Of a DNA stretch of 5,058 nt, positions 1-4,718 are shown in pieces. Each line of letters starts with the position of its first letter. Position 1 is the stretch's first letter. The notes beneath the pieces are model-generated. The model was given only the letters and a program-made list of their open reading frames with translations. It was not told the origin of the DNA and made no database searches. The DNA is from CALMJB01 sp963977945. GTDB lineage: Bacteria; Actinomycetota; Actinomycetes; Nanopelagicales; Nanopelagicaceae. Made by a program: the position numbers and the translations under genes. The DNA is taken from the NCBI GenBank assembly GCA_963977945.1, contig CAXBQO010000078.1, forward strand, positions 1 through 5,058, given 5' to 3'.

Positions 1-1
1 T

Positions 2-634
2 GATGTCATATGAGAATGTAGTTGCGGAAACTTGTGCCAACTTCTGCCATTCACCTTTTGTTCCAACTCTGGTCTCAATTAAGTAACCAGTGACGCCTTC
101 ACTTGCGGTTGCCGCTTTCCAGCGGAATGTCGCCTCATCGCTCATTCCATCTTTAAGCGCGTAAATAAAATTATTTGGCGCGCTGTGATCTGCCAACTCA
201 GCGCCCGCAGATGCACTTGCTGAAGCACTTGCCGAATTTCCAGATGATGCACTTGCAGATGCCGAAGGTGTAACGGTGGTTGATTCACTCTTTGAATTAT
301 TTTTTGCGATTACTGCAATACCTAAAATTAAAATTCCTAGAACAACCGCAATTACTACGCCGTTATTGCTTTTTTTCGCAGAACTTGATGAGCCGGAATA
401 ACTACCAACCGAACTTGTAGATCTTGATGATTTGGCAGCTGGTGTAGTTGAAATTGTTGATACTGACTTTGAACGAAGTGGGACTGCAGGAACTTTATAA
501 GAGCTGCTTTTGCTTCGACTGGTTGATTTTCTACTTGATTTTTTTGCAGAAGCGCTACGACTTACTGTTGAACGCGAACTTTTTCGCGCCGATTTTTTTG
601 CCGCAGACTTCTTCGCTGATTTCTTAGCAGCCAC
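2..634 (-). CDS. Membrane protein with basic Ser/Lys tail and FN3-like domain (partial, C-terminus off the left edge)
   Basis: I do not recognise a named gene. The reading frame starts at a GTG and stays open for 211 codons to the window edge. The start is supported by an AAGGAG ribosome binding site five bases upstream and by the lack of another start nearby. Residues 1-45 hold 16 Lys/Arg, mostly as KKS or RKS repeats, and no acidic residue occurs before Glu117. Residues 46-91 are Ser/Thr-rich. Residues 92-110 form one hydrophobic helix (VVIAVVLGILILGIAVIA). Residues 124-143 are an Ala/Ser linker. From about residue 151 the pattern (SAPNNF, FRWKAAT, VTGYLIETR, W195) resembles a fibronectin type III domain. 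By the positive-inside rule the basic tail should be cytoplasmic and the FN3 part outside. It lies downstream of rdgB but has its own ribosome binding site and a 160-bp gap, so it is probably a separate unit. Function unknown; an adhesin or cell-surface role is only a guess. Confidence 0.85.
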   Translation of the reverse strand, partial: MAAKKSAKKSAAKKSARKSSRSTVSRSASAKKSSRKSTSRSKSSSYKVPAVPLRSKSVSTISTTPAAKSSRSTSSVGSYSGSSSSAKKSNNGVVIAVVLGILILGIAVIAKNNSKSESTTVTPSASASASSGNSASASASASAGAELADHSAPNNFIYALKDGMSDEATFRWKAATASEGVTGYLIETRVGTKGEWQKLAQVSATTFSYDI

Positions 635-639
635 TATTT

Positions 640-645
640 CTCCTT
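640..645 (-). promoter_or_regulatory. Ribosome binding site of the FN3-domain gene
   Basis: The minus strand reads AAGGAG here, five bases before the GTG at 634. It is one of the clearest Shine-Dalgarno sites in the window. It decides the start of a gene that has no ATG near its N-terminus. Confidence 0.75.
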
Positions 646-710
646 ATTGTTTGCCGTTTTTCGTTTTATTTGATTTTCGTATTTGTCTAAATTTATTGCT
701 AACTCTTGCT

Positions 711-750
711 ATATCTTTCTATCTAGTGCTCGGGTTTTAACTGGTTACAA
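711..750 (-). promoter_or_regulatory. Possible promoter of the FN3-domain gene
   Basis: On the minus strand TTGTAA (745-750) is followed after 19 bases by TAGATA (720-725), and a second -10-like AGATAT lies at 711-716. The 19-base spacing is long and the boxes are common in A+T-rich DNA, so this is weak. An inverted repeat at 732-754 overlaps the -35 candidate. Confidence 0.25.
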
Positions 751-754
751 ACCC
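732..754. repeat. Inverted repeat between rdgB and the FN3-domain gene
   Basis: GGGTTT and TAAC are mirrored by GTTA and AAACCC around a central TG, with one unpaired C at 748. This gives up to ten base pairs with a tiny loop. There is no T-run on either side, so it does not look like a standard terminator. It could be an operator for the FN3 gene or a processing or 3'-end hairpin of the murI-rph-rdgB transcript. Confidence 0.5.
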
Positions 755-774
755 ATAGGCGAAAGATTACCGCA

Positions 775-784
775 GTCAGCTGAC
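775..784. repeat. Perfect 10-bp palindrome GTCAGCTGAC just after rdgB
   Basis: The sequence is its own reverse complement and starts 11 bases beyond the rdgB stop. It could be part of an operator or of the 3' end of the operon transcript. Nothing else supports a role. Confidence 0.35.
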
Positions 785-794
785 CTATAAGTAT

Positions 795-1424
795 TCACGA
801 ATTAAGAGCAGCCATAATTACCGGCCGGGCTTGTTCAAATGCGCGAAAGCGGTGACTAATTGAATCCTTTTGCTCTGCCGTTAGTTGCGCCAAAGTTCTA
901 CCTAGATTATTTGGAATAAAAATTGGATCGTAACCAAAACCATTTTCACCCCGCGCCGTTTGGGCAATTTCACCTGGCAGCCGACCTAGAAAATCAATTC
1001 GCTGATCATTTTTTAAATCCACAAACGCAACAACGGTTCTAAATTCAGCTTTTCTGTTTGATTTGCCCGCTAATTTTCGTAACACTTTATCAATATTTGC
1101 TCGCGCTGGATTTGTAGCAAATAATTCTTTTTCACTTGTTGTCGAATCTGAAAATTTATCGCTGGCGTACCGAGCGGAAAAAACTCCGGGTTCATCATTT
1201 AAAGCAGAGATAAATAGTCCGCTGTCATCTGAAAGACATGGCAAAGATGTGAATTTAGCAATTGCATTTGCTTTTAAATAAGCATTTTCAGCAAGGGTAG
1301 AACCAGTTTCATCGACATCTGGCATATCTGGAAATTCATTTAAACCTACAACTTTAAATTTATGATCAATTAATCTTTCAAATTCAGCAATTTTGCCTAA
1401 ATTTTTTGTGGCTAGAACTATCAT
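795..1424 (-). CDS. rdgB: dITP/XTP pyrophosphatase (RdgB/HAM1 family)
   Basis: Cytosolic house-cleaning enzyme that hydrolyses the non-canonical purine nucleotides dITP, ITP and XTP to the monophosphate and pyrophosphate, keeping deaminated bases out of DNA and RNA. Family motifs are present in order: LATKNLGK at residues 4-11, ETGSTLAENAYLKA at 39-52 with the metal-site Glu46, SDDSGL at 65-70 with the catalytic Asp pair 66/67, GVFSARYA at 80-87, GENGFGYDPIF at 159-169 and the base-recognition segment KDSISHR at 186-192. I chose the ATG at 1424, giving 209 residues beginning MIVLATKN as in relatives, over the TTG codons at 1430 and 1427. No clear Shine-Dalgarno site is visible for any of these, so the start is less certain than the identity. 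It follows rph by 23 bases and is the last gene of the murI-rph-rdgB run. Confidence 0.95.
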   Translation of the reverse strand: MIVLATKNLGKIAEFERLIDHKFKVVGLNEFPDMPDVDETGSTLAENAYLKANAIAKFTSLPCLSDDSGLFISALNDEPGVFSARYASDKFSDSTTSEKELFATNPARANIDKVLRKLAGKSNRKAEFRTVVAFVDLKNDQRIDFLGRLPGEIAQTARGENGFGYDPIFIPNNLGRTLAQLTAEQKDSISHRFRAFEQARPVIMAALNS

Positions 1425-1447
1425 CAACAAACACTATTTTATTTTGA

Positions 1448-2176
1448 TTATTGCAAGGTCTGCGATTGTAATTTCGTAAGTTCGCCACAGCCTTTTGCGC
1501 CTAAATCTAAAAGTTGATCTAACAACTTACGATCAAATGGTTTTCCCTCTGCGGTGCCTTGTACTTCAATAAAATTTCCATCTGCGGTACAAACAATATT
1601 CATATCGGTTTCGGCTTTAACATCTTCTTCATAACAAAGATCAAGTGCAGGTTGTCCATCTAATATTCCAACTGAAATTGCCGACACTGACTGCACAATT
1701 GGTTTAGCAGATTTACCAACTAAACCTTCACTCTTAGCCCAAGTGATTGCATCAGCTAATGCAACATAGGCTCCGGTAATTGCTGCAGTTCTGGTTCCAC
1801 CATCTGCTTGCAAAACATCGCAATCTAAAACGATTGTGTTTTCACCAAGCGCTGCGGTATCGATAATGCCACGCAATGATCTACCAATTAATCTGGAAAT
1901 TTCTTGTGTGCGTCCGCCTAATTTTCCTTTAACACTTTCCCGATCAGAACGTGTATGAGTTGCCCGCGGCAACATTGCATACTCACTTGTCACCCAACCT
2001 TTTCCTTTTCCAGTTAACCACTTTGGCACACCGGCTGAGAATGATGCGACACATAAAACTTTGGTATTTCCAAACTCAACTAAAACTGAACCTTCGGCTT
2101 TATTTAACCAATTGCGAGTAAATTTCACCGGGCGAAGTTGATCAAAAGCACGACCATCAATTCTTTTCAAACTCAA
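1448..2176 (-). CDS. rph: Ribonuclease PH
   Basis: Phosphorolytic 3'-5' exoribonuclease that trims tRNA 3' ends, using phosphate to release nucleoside diphosphates; the family forms a ring-shaped hexamer. Full length at 242 residues. Motifs: DGRAFDQLRPV at 7-17, GKGWVTSEYAMLPRAT at 58-73, the Arg-rich RxxRE...GKLGGRTQEISRLIGRSLR at 76-102, the phosphate-binding GGTRT at 126-130 after LDCDVLQAD, the acidic EED...DMN at 183-193, and EVQGTAEGKPF at 204-214. The start is a TTG whose bases overlap the murI TGA stop as TTGA. It is backed by a strong GAGGAG ribosome binding site eight bases upstream and gives the usual N-terminus. The overlap implies translational coupling with murI. No key residue appears to be missing. 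Confidence 0.96.
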   Translation of the reverse strand: MSLKRIDGRAFDQLRPVKFTRNWLNKAEGSVLVEFGNTKVLCVASFSAGVPKWLTGKGKGWVTSEYAMLPRATHTRSDRESVKGKLGGRTQEISRLIGRSLRGIIDTAALGENTIVLDCDVLQADGGTRTAAITGAYVALADAITWAKSEGLVGKSAKPIVQSVSAISVGILDGQPALDLCYEEDVKAETDMNIVCTADGNFIEVQGTAEGKPFDRKLLDQLLDLGAKGCGELTKLQSQTLQ

Positions 2177-3021
2177 TTAATTTTCTCCTCTACTTTGACA
2201 ACTTCTGGACCTAAAAAGCGTCGGGCCAAATTGGCAAAACTTTTAGCATCATTGGTGGCAATAAATTTATATGTCGGACTTAAATTTTGCTGTTGATTTT
2301 TAACATTTAATAATTTTTTTTCAACCAATATTCGGTAAAGATCTTTTGCAGTTTCCTCAGCGCTTGAAACCAATGAGACATCATTTCCCATTACATAAGA
2401 AATCACTCCAGTTAACAATGGATAATGAGTGCAACCTAAAACCAAAGTATCAACTTTGGCATCTTTCATAGTTTGCAAATAATCTCTGGCGATTTTGGTA
2501 ATTTCTTCCCCCGTCGTTTCACCACGTTCGGCAAACTCCACAAACAACGGACAAGCCTTAGAAGTAATTTTTAAATGTGGCGCGGCGGCAAATGCATCTA
2601 AATAAGCTTTGGAATCAATAGTTGCGCTAGTTCCAATCACACCAACATTTCCAGATTTTGTCGCAGAAACTGCTCGCCGCACAGCTGGCTGAATTACTTC
2701 AATCACTGGAATTGAATAACGCTCTCTGGCATCTCTTAACATCGCAGCACTTGCAGTATTGCAAGCAATAACAATTGCTTTAACACCTGCTGCTACTAAC
2801 TTATCCATTACCTCTAATGCAAAGGTGCGAACTTGCGCTAATGGTTTTGGACCATATGGACCATTTTTTGTATCGCCGACATAAATTATTGATTCATGTG
2901 GCAATTGATCAATGATTGCTCTGGCAACTGTTAATCCGCCAACGCCAGAATCGAAGATGCCAATGGGGCTTTCGGAATTAACAGGATTAGTTGAATTTTC
3001 CGCTACCGCTGGCGTGTTCAC
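2173..3021 (-). CDS. murI: Glutamate racemase
   Basis: Converts L-glutamate to D-glutamate for peptidoglycan, without cofactor, through two catalytic cysteines. Both are visible: Cys87 in VIACNTASA and Cys197 in LVLGCTHYPLL, the latter with the neighbouring His199. The N-terminal GIFDSGVGGLTVA at 21-33 supplies Asp24, and VGDTKNGPYGPK at 48-59 matches the actinobacterial form of the substrate-pocket loop. EVIQPAVRRAV, GVIGTSATI, FVEFAERGET and VSSAEETAKDL also match the family. At 282 residues it is slightly long, because about 18 poorly conserved residues precede the Rossmann-like start. The GTG at 3021 is the only plausible start: an in-frame stop lies at 3031-3033, no clear internal start precedes the core, and there is no strong ribosome binding site. 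First gene of the murI-rph-rdgB run and divergent from the rhodopsin. Confidence 0.96.
   Translation of the reverse strand: MNTPAVAENSTNPVNSESPIGIFDSGVGGLTVARAIIDQLPHESIIYVGDTKNGPYGPKPLAQVRTFALEVMDKLVAAGVKAIVIACNTASAAMLRDARERYSIPVIEVIQPAVRRAVSATKSGNVGVIGTSATIDSKAYLDAFAAAPHLKITSKACPLFVEFAERGETTGEEITKIARDYLQTMKDAKVDTLVLGCTHYPLLTGVISYVMGNDVSLVSSAEETAKDLYRILVEKKLLNVKNQQQNLSPTYKFIATNDAKSFANLARRFLGPEVVKVEEKIN
2185..2190 (-). promoter_or_regulatory. Ribosome binding site deciding the rph TTG start
   Basis: The minus strand reads GAGGAG, eight bases upstream of the TTG at 2176 and inside the 3' end of murI. It is the main reason to accept a TTG start overlapping the murI stop. Confidence 0.75.
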
Positions 3022-3063
3022 TGCGACATTCTAATTTGTTGGCTATTAACCCATTTTTCAAGA

Positions 3064-3092
3064 ATTATCTGTTCGACTATCGATTACTTACG
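3064..3092 (-). promoter_or_regulatory. Putative murI promoter
   Basis: On the minus strand AGATAAT lies at 3064-3070, with GATAAT (3064-3069) as the -10 element, predicting a transcript start near 3057 and a leader of about 36 bases. CGTAAG (3087-3092) sits exactly 17 bases upstream in the -35 slot, though it is not a TTGACA-type box. The same AGATAAT word occurs upstream of the rhodopsin and clpS. Confidence 0.4.
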
Positions 3093-3109
3093 CACAAATT
3101 GTGGATAAG
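3087..3109. promoter_or_regulatory. 23-bp imperfect palindrome, candidate operator
   Basis: Arms CTTACGCACAA and TTGTGGATAAG flank a single A; 9 of 11 positions pair. It covers the -35 region of the putative murI promoter. The right arm contains TTATCCACA on the minus strand, a perfect match to the classical DnaA box, and the left arm is a 7/9 match facing the other way. It may be a regulator site or a pair of DnaA-like boxes. Confidence 0.4.
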
Positions 3110-3150
3110 AGCCCAAAATTCACCCTTTTTTCGGTGTCCACTCTTGATAT

Positions 3151-3182
3151 TTACGTACAAGCGTAAGAGCATATTTCTTACG
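3151..3182. promoter_or_regulatory. TTACG/CGTAAG box cluster upstream of the rhodopsin
   Basis: Three related boxes occur in 32 bases: TTACG (3151-3155), CGTAAG (3162-3167) and CTTACG (3177-3182). The last two form a perfect 6-bp inverted repeat with a 9-base spacer. The first and second can also pair (5 bp), so in RNA the two hairpins would exclude each other. TTACGTACAA at 3151-3160 repeats TTACGCACAA at 3088-3097 with one change. The cluster covers the expected -35 region of the rhodopsin promoter, which suits a regulator site. The regulator is unknown. Confidence 0.45.
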
Positions 3183-3190
3183 AATTTAAA

Positions 3191-3228
3191 CTCTATAGAT
3201 AATCAATTGAATCTATAGGGTCTTTTTT
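3191..3228 (+). terminator. Hairpin followed by a T-run: terminator, attenuator or operator
   Basis: CTATAGAT at 3193-3200 is mirrored exactly by ATCTATAG at 3211-3218. Two further pairs (C3191-G3220 and a T-G wobble) extend the stem to ten, with a 10-base loop, and TCTTTTTT follows at 3221-3228. This looks like a plus-strand intrinsic terminator, yet no gene precedes it on that strand and the rhodopsin begins about 50 bases later. It could attenuate a longer rhodopsin transcript or end an upstream small RNA. Alternatively it is an operator, because a -10-like AGATAAT lies inside it. The stem is mostly A-T, so terminator strength is uncertain. Confidence 0.45.
3195..3203 (+). promoter_or_regulatory. 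Putative -10 region of the rhodopsin promoter
   Basis: ATAGATAAT contains GATAAT (3198-3203), and the identical nine bases occur just upstream of clpS. Transcription would begin near 3210, giving a leader of about 69 bases. No good -35 box lies 17 bases upstream (TTCTTA), so an activator at the CGTAAG/CTTACG repeat is possible. Confidence 0.4.
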
Positions 3229-3231
3229 CGG

Positions 3232-3255
3232 GCTAATCGCGAATTGCGATGTAGC
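3232..3255 (+). promoter_or_regulatory. Leader hairpin upstream of the rhodopsin
   Basis: GCTA and ATCGC are mirrored by GCGAT and TAGC around a GAATT loop, with one unpaired G at 3251, giving nine base pairs. It lies in the expected rhodopsin mRNA leader, just ahead of the ribosome binding site hairpin. It may stabilise the message or form part of a regulatory fold; no known riboswitch class is recognised. Confidence 0.4.
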
Positions 3256-3263
3256 AAATTAAC

Positions 3264-3276
3264 TGCCTTGGAGGCA
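3264..3276 (+). promoter_or_regulatory. Rhodopsin ribosome binding site inside a short hairpin
   Basis: GGAGG at 3270-3274 precedes the TTG start by four bases. The surrounding bases form TGCCT-TGG-AGGCA, a 5-bp stem with a 3-base loop, so most of the Shine-Dalgarno site is paired. AAAT at 3256-3259 and ATTT at 3277-3280 could extend pairing across the start codon after a 4-base bulge. This could limit initiation or respond to a signal. Confidence 0.55.
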
Positions 3277-3278
3277 AT

Positions 3279-4052
3279 TTGAATACAACAATCAATCTGA
3301 CATCTAGCCAATGGGGAACTGTTTACAACATGTTGTCCTTTGGTCTTGTGTCGATGCTTGCAACCACTATTTATACATTGGTTGCACAGTCGCGGGTACT
3401 ACCAAAGTACCGTAACGCGCTAGTTCTATCTTCGATGGTTACTTTCATCGCTGCTTATCACTACATGAGAATCTTTAATTCATTTACTGAATCCTCAAAT
3501 GGTGATGCAGTTGCTATCGGAGTTGGAAAGGGAACTTTCAATGAGGCATACCGTTATGTTGACTGGATTTTGACCGTTCCACTTCTACTTGTAGAAGTAA
3601 TTGCGGTTTTGGCTCTAGCAAAAGCGGCATCATCCTCGTTGATTCAACGATTGGTACCAGCTTCAGCATTGATGATTGCTTTGGGTTACCCAGGAGAAAT
3701 CGCAACCGAAAACGGAACAAAGACACTATGGGGAGTGCTATCAACAATTCCATTCCTATACATTCTTTATGTTTTGTTCGGTGAGTTGAGCAAATCTTTG
3801 GATCGCCAACCAGAAGGTGTGGCAGCAACTGTTGGTCGTTTGAGACTGTTGTTGATCGCAACTTGGGGCGTTTACCCAATTTCTTATGCATTGCCACTAC
3901 TTGGACAAGATATTCACGATCCAAGTTTGTTCATGTGGCGCCAAGTCGGCTACACACTAGCTGACGTTTTGGCTAAGTGCGTCTTCGGTCTAACAATCTT
4001 CAAGATTGCAAGAATGAAGTCCGCTGCAGAAGGAATGAAAGACGATCACTAA
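3279..4052 (+). CDS. Actinorhodopsin-type light-driven proton pump (xanthorhodopsin-like)
   Basis: Seven-helix microbial rhodopsin of 257 residues; it binds retinal and pumps protons out of the cell. Approximate helices: A 13-36, B 46-68, C 90-114, D 122-138, E 148-169, F 186-208, G 219-244. Helix C (RYVDWILTVPLLLVE) gives Arg92, acceptor Asp95, Thr99 and donor Glu106, the DTE pattern of proton pumps. His61 in helix B is the usual partner of the acceptor. Leu103 falls at the proteorhodopsin colour position and predicts green absorption. Helix G (LADVLAK) gives Asp229 and Schiff-base Lys233; helix F has Trp196 and Tyr199. Gly152 in LWGVLSTIPFLYILYVLF aligns with bacteriorhodopsin Trp138 and xanthorhodopsin Gly156, the carotenoid-antenna position. 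The TTG start is set by GGAGG four bases upstream. Codon use (no TTA, mostly AAG and TTC) differs from murI. It is a single-gene unit with its own promoter region and terminator; no retinal synthesis gene lies beside it. Confidence 0.97.
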   Translation: MNTTINLTSSQWGTVYNMLSFGLVSMLATTIYTLVAQSRVLPKYRNALVLSSMVTFIAAYHYMRIFNSFTESSNGDAVAIGVGKGTFNEAYRYVDWILTVPLLLVEVIAVLALAKAASSSLIQRLVPASALMIALGYPGEIATENGTKTLWGVLSTIPFLYILYVLFGELSKSLDRQPEGVAATVGRLRLLLIATWGVYPISYALPLLGQDIHDPSLFMWRQVGYTLADVLAKCVFGLTIFKIARMKSAAEGMKDDH

Positions 4053-4067
4053 GTAATTAACTTACTT

Positions 4068-4110
4068 AAAATCGCGGGCTCTAAATCAGGGCCCGCGATT
4101 TTTTTATTTT
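4068..4110 (+). terminator. Rhodopsin intrinsic terminator, possibly bidirectional
   Basis: AAAATCGCGGGC at 4068-4079 pairs perfectly with GCCCGCGATTTT at 4091-4102 (12 bp, 11-base loop), followed by a T-rich tract to 4110. It starts 15 bases after the rhodopsin stop. On the other strand the stem ends in TTTTAA, so it may also stop the convergent clpS-DUF2017 transcript. It is the strongest terminator in the window. Confidence 0.92.
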
Positions 4111-4123
4111 AATTTAACTAATG

Positions 4124-4147
4124 TGCGCCAGAGTTAATTTGCGCCAG
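4124..4147 (-). repeat. Short imperfect tandem duplication over the DUF2017 stop
   Basis: CTGGCGCA occurs twice on the minus strand with a 16-base period (4140-4147 and 4124-4131), and 13 of 16 bases of the two units agree. The first copy encodes the final Gly-Ala of the DUF2017 protein and the second lies beyond its stop. It is probably a replication-slippage trace. Confidence 0.4.
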
Positions 4148-4715
4148 GATAAATATTGCTAAGCAAGGAATCTTGTAGCGCGCCGAGCCAGAAATAAACT
4201 GCATGTAAAGATTTATTTGGATCATGCTCTGCCATAAATTCATACTTTTCAAAACTCGATGGATTAATTTGTAATCGTGTAGCCATTGCTAGTCTTAAAT
4301 CATTTATTGCAATTAACCATTGCTGCGGCTCTAGAATTTCAATTTCGGCAGATTCTGCCTCACCCTCGACTGGCTTAACTAATGCATCCCGCACAAATAA
4401 GAGATGACTTTGTTTTATATGGCGCAATCTTGGTTCGGTATATCGACGAAATTCAGATTGTGCTTCTGGATCTGAATAAGCATTTGGCAATAATCTTTGC
4501 AAAACTTGATCTTCTGGGGCAGAGATTGGTTCATCGATATTCATCATCTGTTGCATCATCATTTGTGCAAACGGATCATCACTTTGATAGTGATGTTTAA
4601 AGTGTCCTTCACCTAATAATTCCAAAAGTTGTTCTACTAAATTAATCAGAATATGTAACTCATCATTACGCAGTTTTAATGTAAGTAATCCATTCACATA
4701 TTGAAATTGCGTCAT
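4134..4715 (-). CDS. DUF2017 family protein (ClpS-linked actinobacterial protein)
   Basis: A 193-residue soluble protein matching DUF2017, an actinobacterial family commonly encoded next to clpS. Supporting segments are VLQRLLPNAYSDPEAQSEFRR (71-91, with the following TEPRLR), WLIAINDLRLAMATRLQI (133-150) and YFWLGALQDSLL (174-185). There is no signal peptide or membrane helix. The function of the family is not established; conserved linkage with clpS suggests a link to regulated proteolysis, which is inference. The ATG at 4715 starts three bases after the clpS stop, so the two are probably translated from one message, although the ribosome binding site is weak. A methionine-rich patch (QMMMQQMM) lies at 51-58. 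The gene converges with the rhodopsin; the gap between their stops holds the 4068-4110 terminator. Confidence 0.88.
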   Translation of the reverse strand: MTQFQYVNGLLTLKLRNDELHILINLVEQLLELLGEGHFKHHYQSDDPFAQMMMQQMMNIDEPISAPEDQVLQRLLPNAYSDPEAQSEFRRYTEPRLRHIKQSHLLFVRDALVKPVEGEAESAEIEILEPQQWLIAINDLRLAMATRLQINPSSFEKYEFMAEHDPNKSLHAVYFWLGALQDSLLSNIYPGAN

Positions 4716-4718
4716 TTG

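Noticed and set aside
510..740. Plus-strand open frame of 76 codons
   Set aside because: Its Phe/Leu/Asp-rich translation is the antisense of the Lys/Ser repeats of the FN3-domain gene, which has a strong ribosome binding site and domain logic on the other strand.
635..794. A tRNA gene after rdgB
   Set aside because: The GGGTTT/AAACCC hairpin recalls a T-arm, but there is no TTCRA loop, acceptor stem or anticodon arm on either strand.
1063..1281. Plus-strand open frame of 72 codons
   Set aside because: It lies wholly inside rdgB in antisense, and its translation shows no family features.
1425..1430. TTG codons as the rdgB start
   Set aside because: They add only Met-Leu before the family-typical MIVLATKN, and an ATG is available at 1424. 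They cannot be fully excluded because no ribosome binding site favours any of them.
2991..3218. Plus-strand open frame of 75 codons upstream of the rhodopsin
   Set aside because: It overlaps the murI start in antisense and runs through the promoter and repeat region. It has no ribosome binding site and no recognisable protein pattern. Its end inside the 3191-3228 hairpin briefly suggested a small gene with a terminator, but the protein is not convincing.
3034..3278. A replication origin, suggested by the DnaA box and A+T-rich repeats
   Set aside because: Only one exact box and one weak box are present, and none of the usual origin neighbours (dnaA, dnaN, rpmH) are near.
3195..3278. A known riboswitch in the rhodopsin leader
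   Set aside because: The hairpins are simple and short; no conserved core of a known riboswitch class could be recognised.
3538..3924. Minus-strand open frame of 128 codons
   Set aside because: Antisense shadow of the rhodopsin gene, whose helices and catalytic residues are unambiguous.
4382..4600. Plus-strand open frame of 72 codons
   Set aside because: Antisense shadow of the DUF2017 gene.
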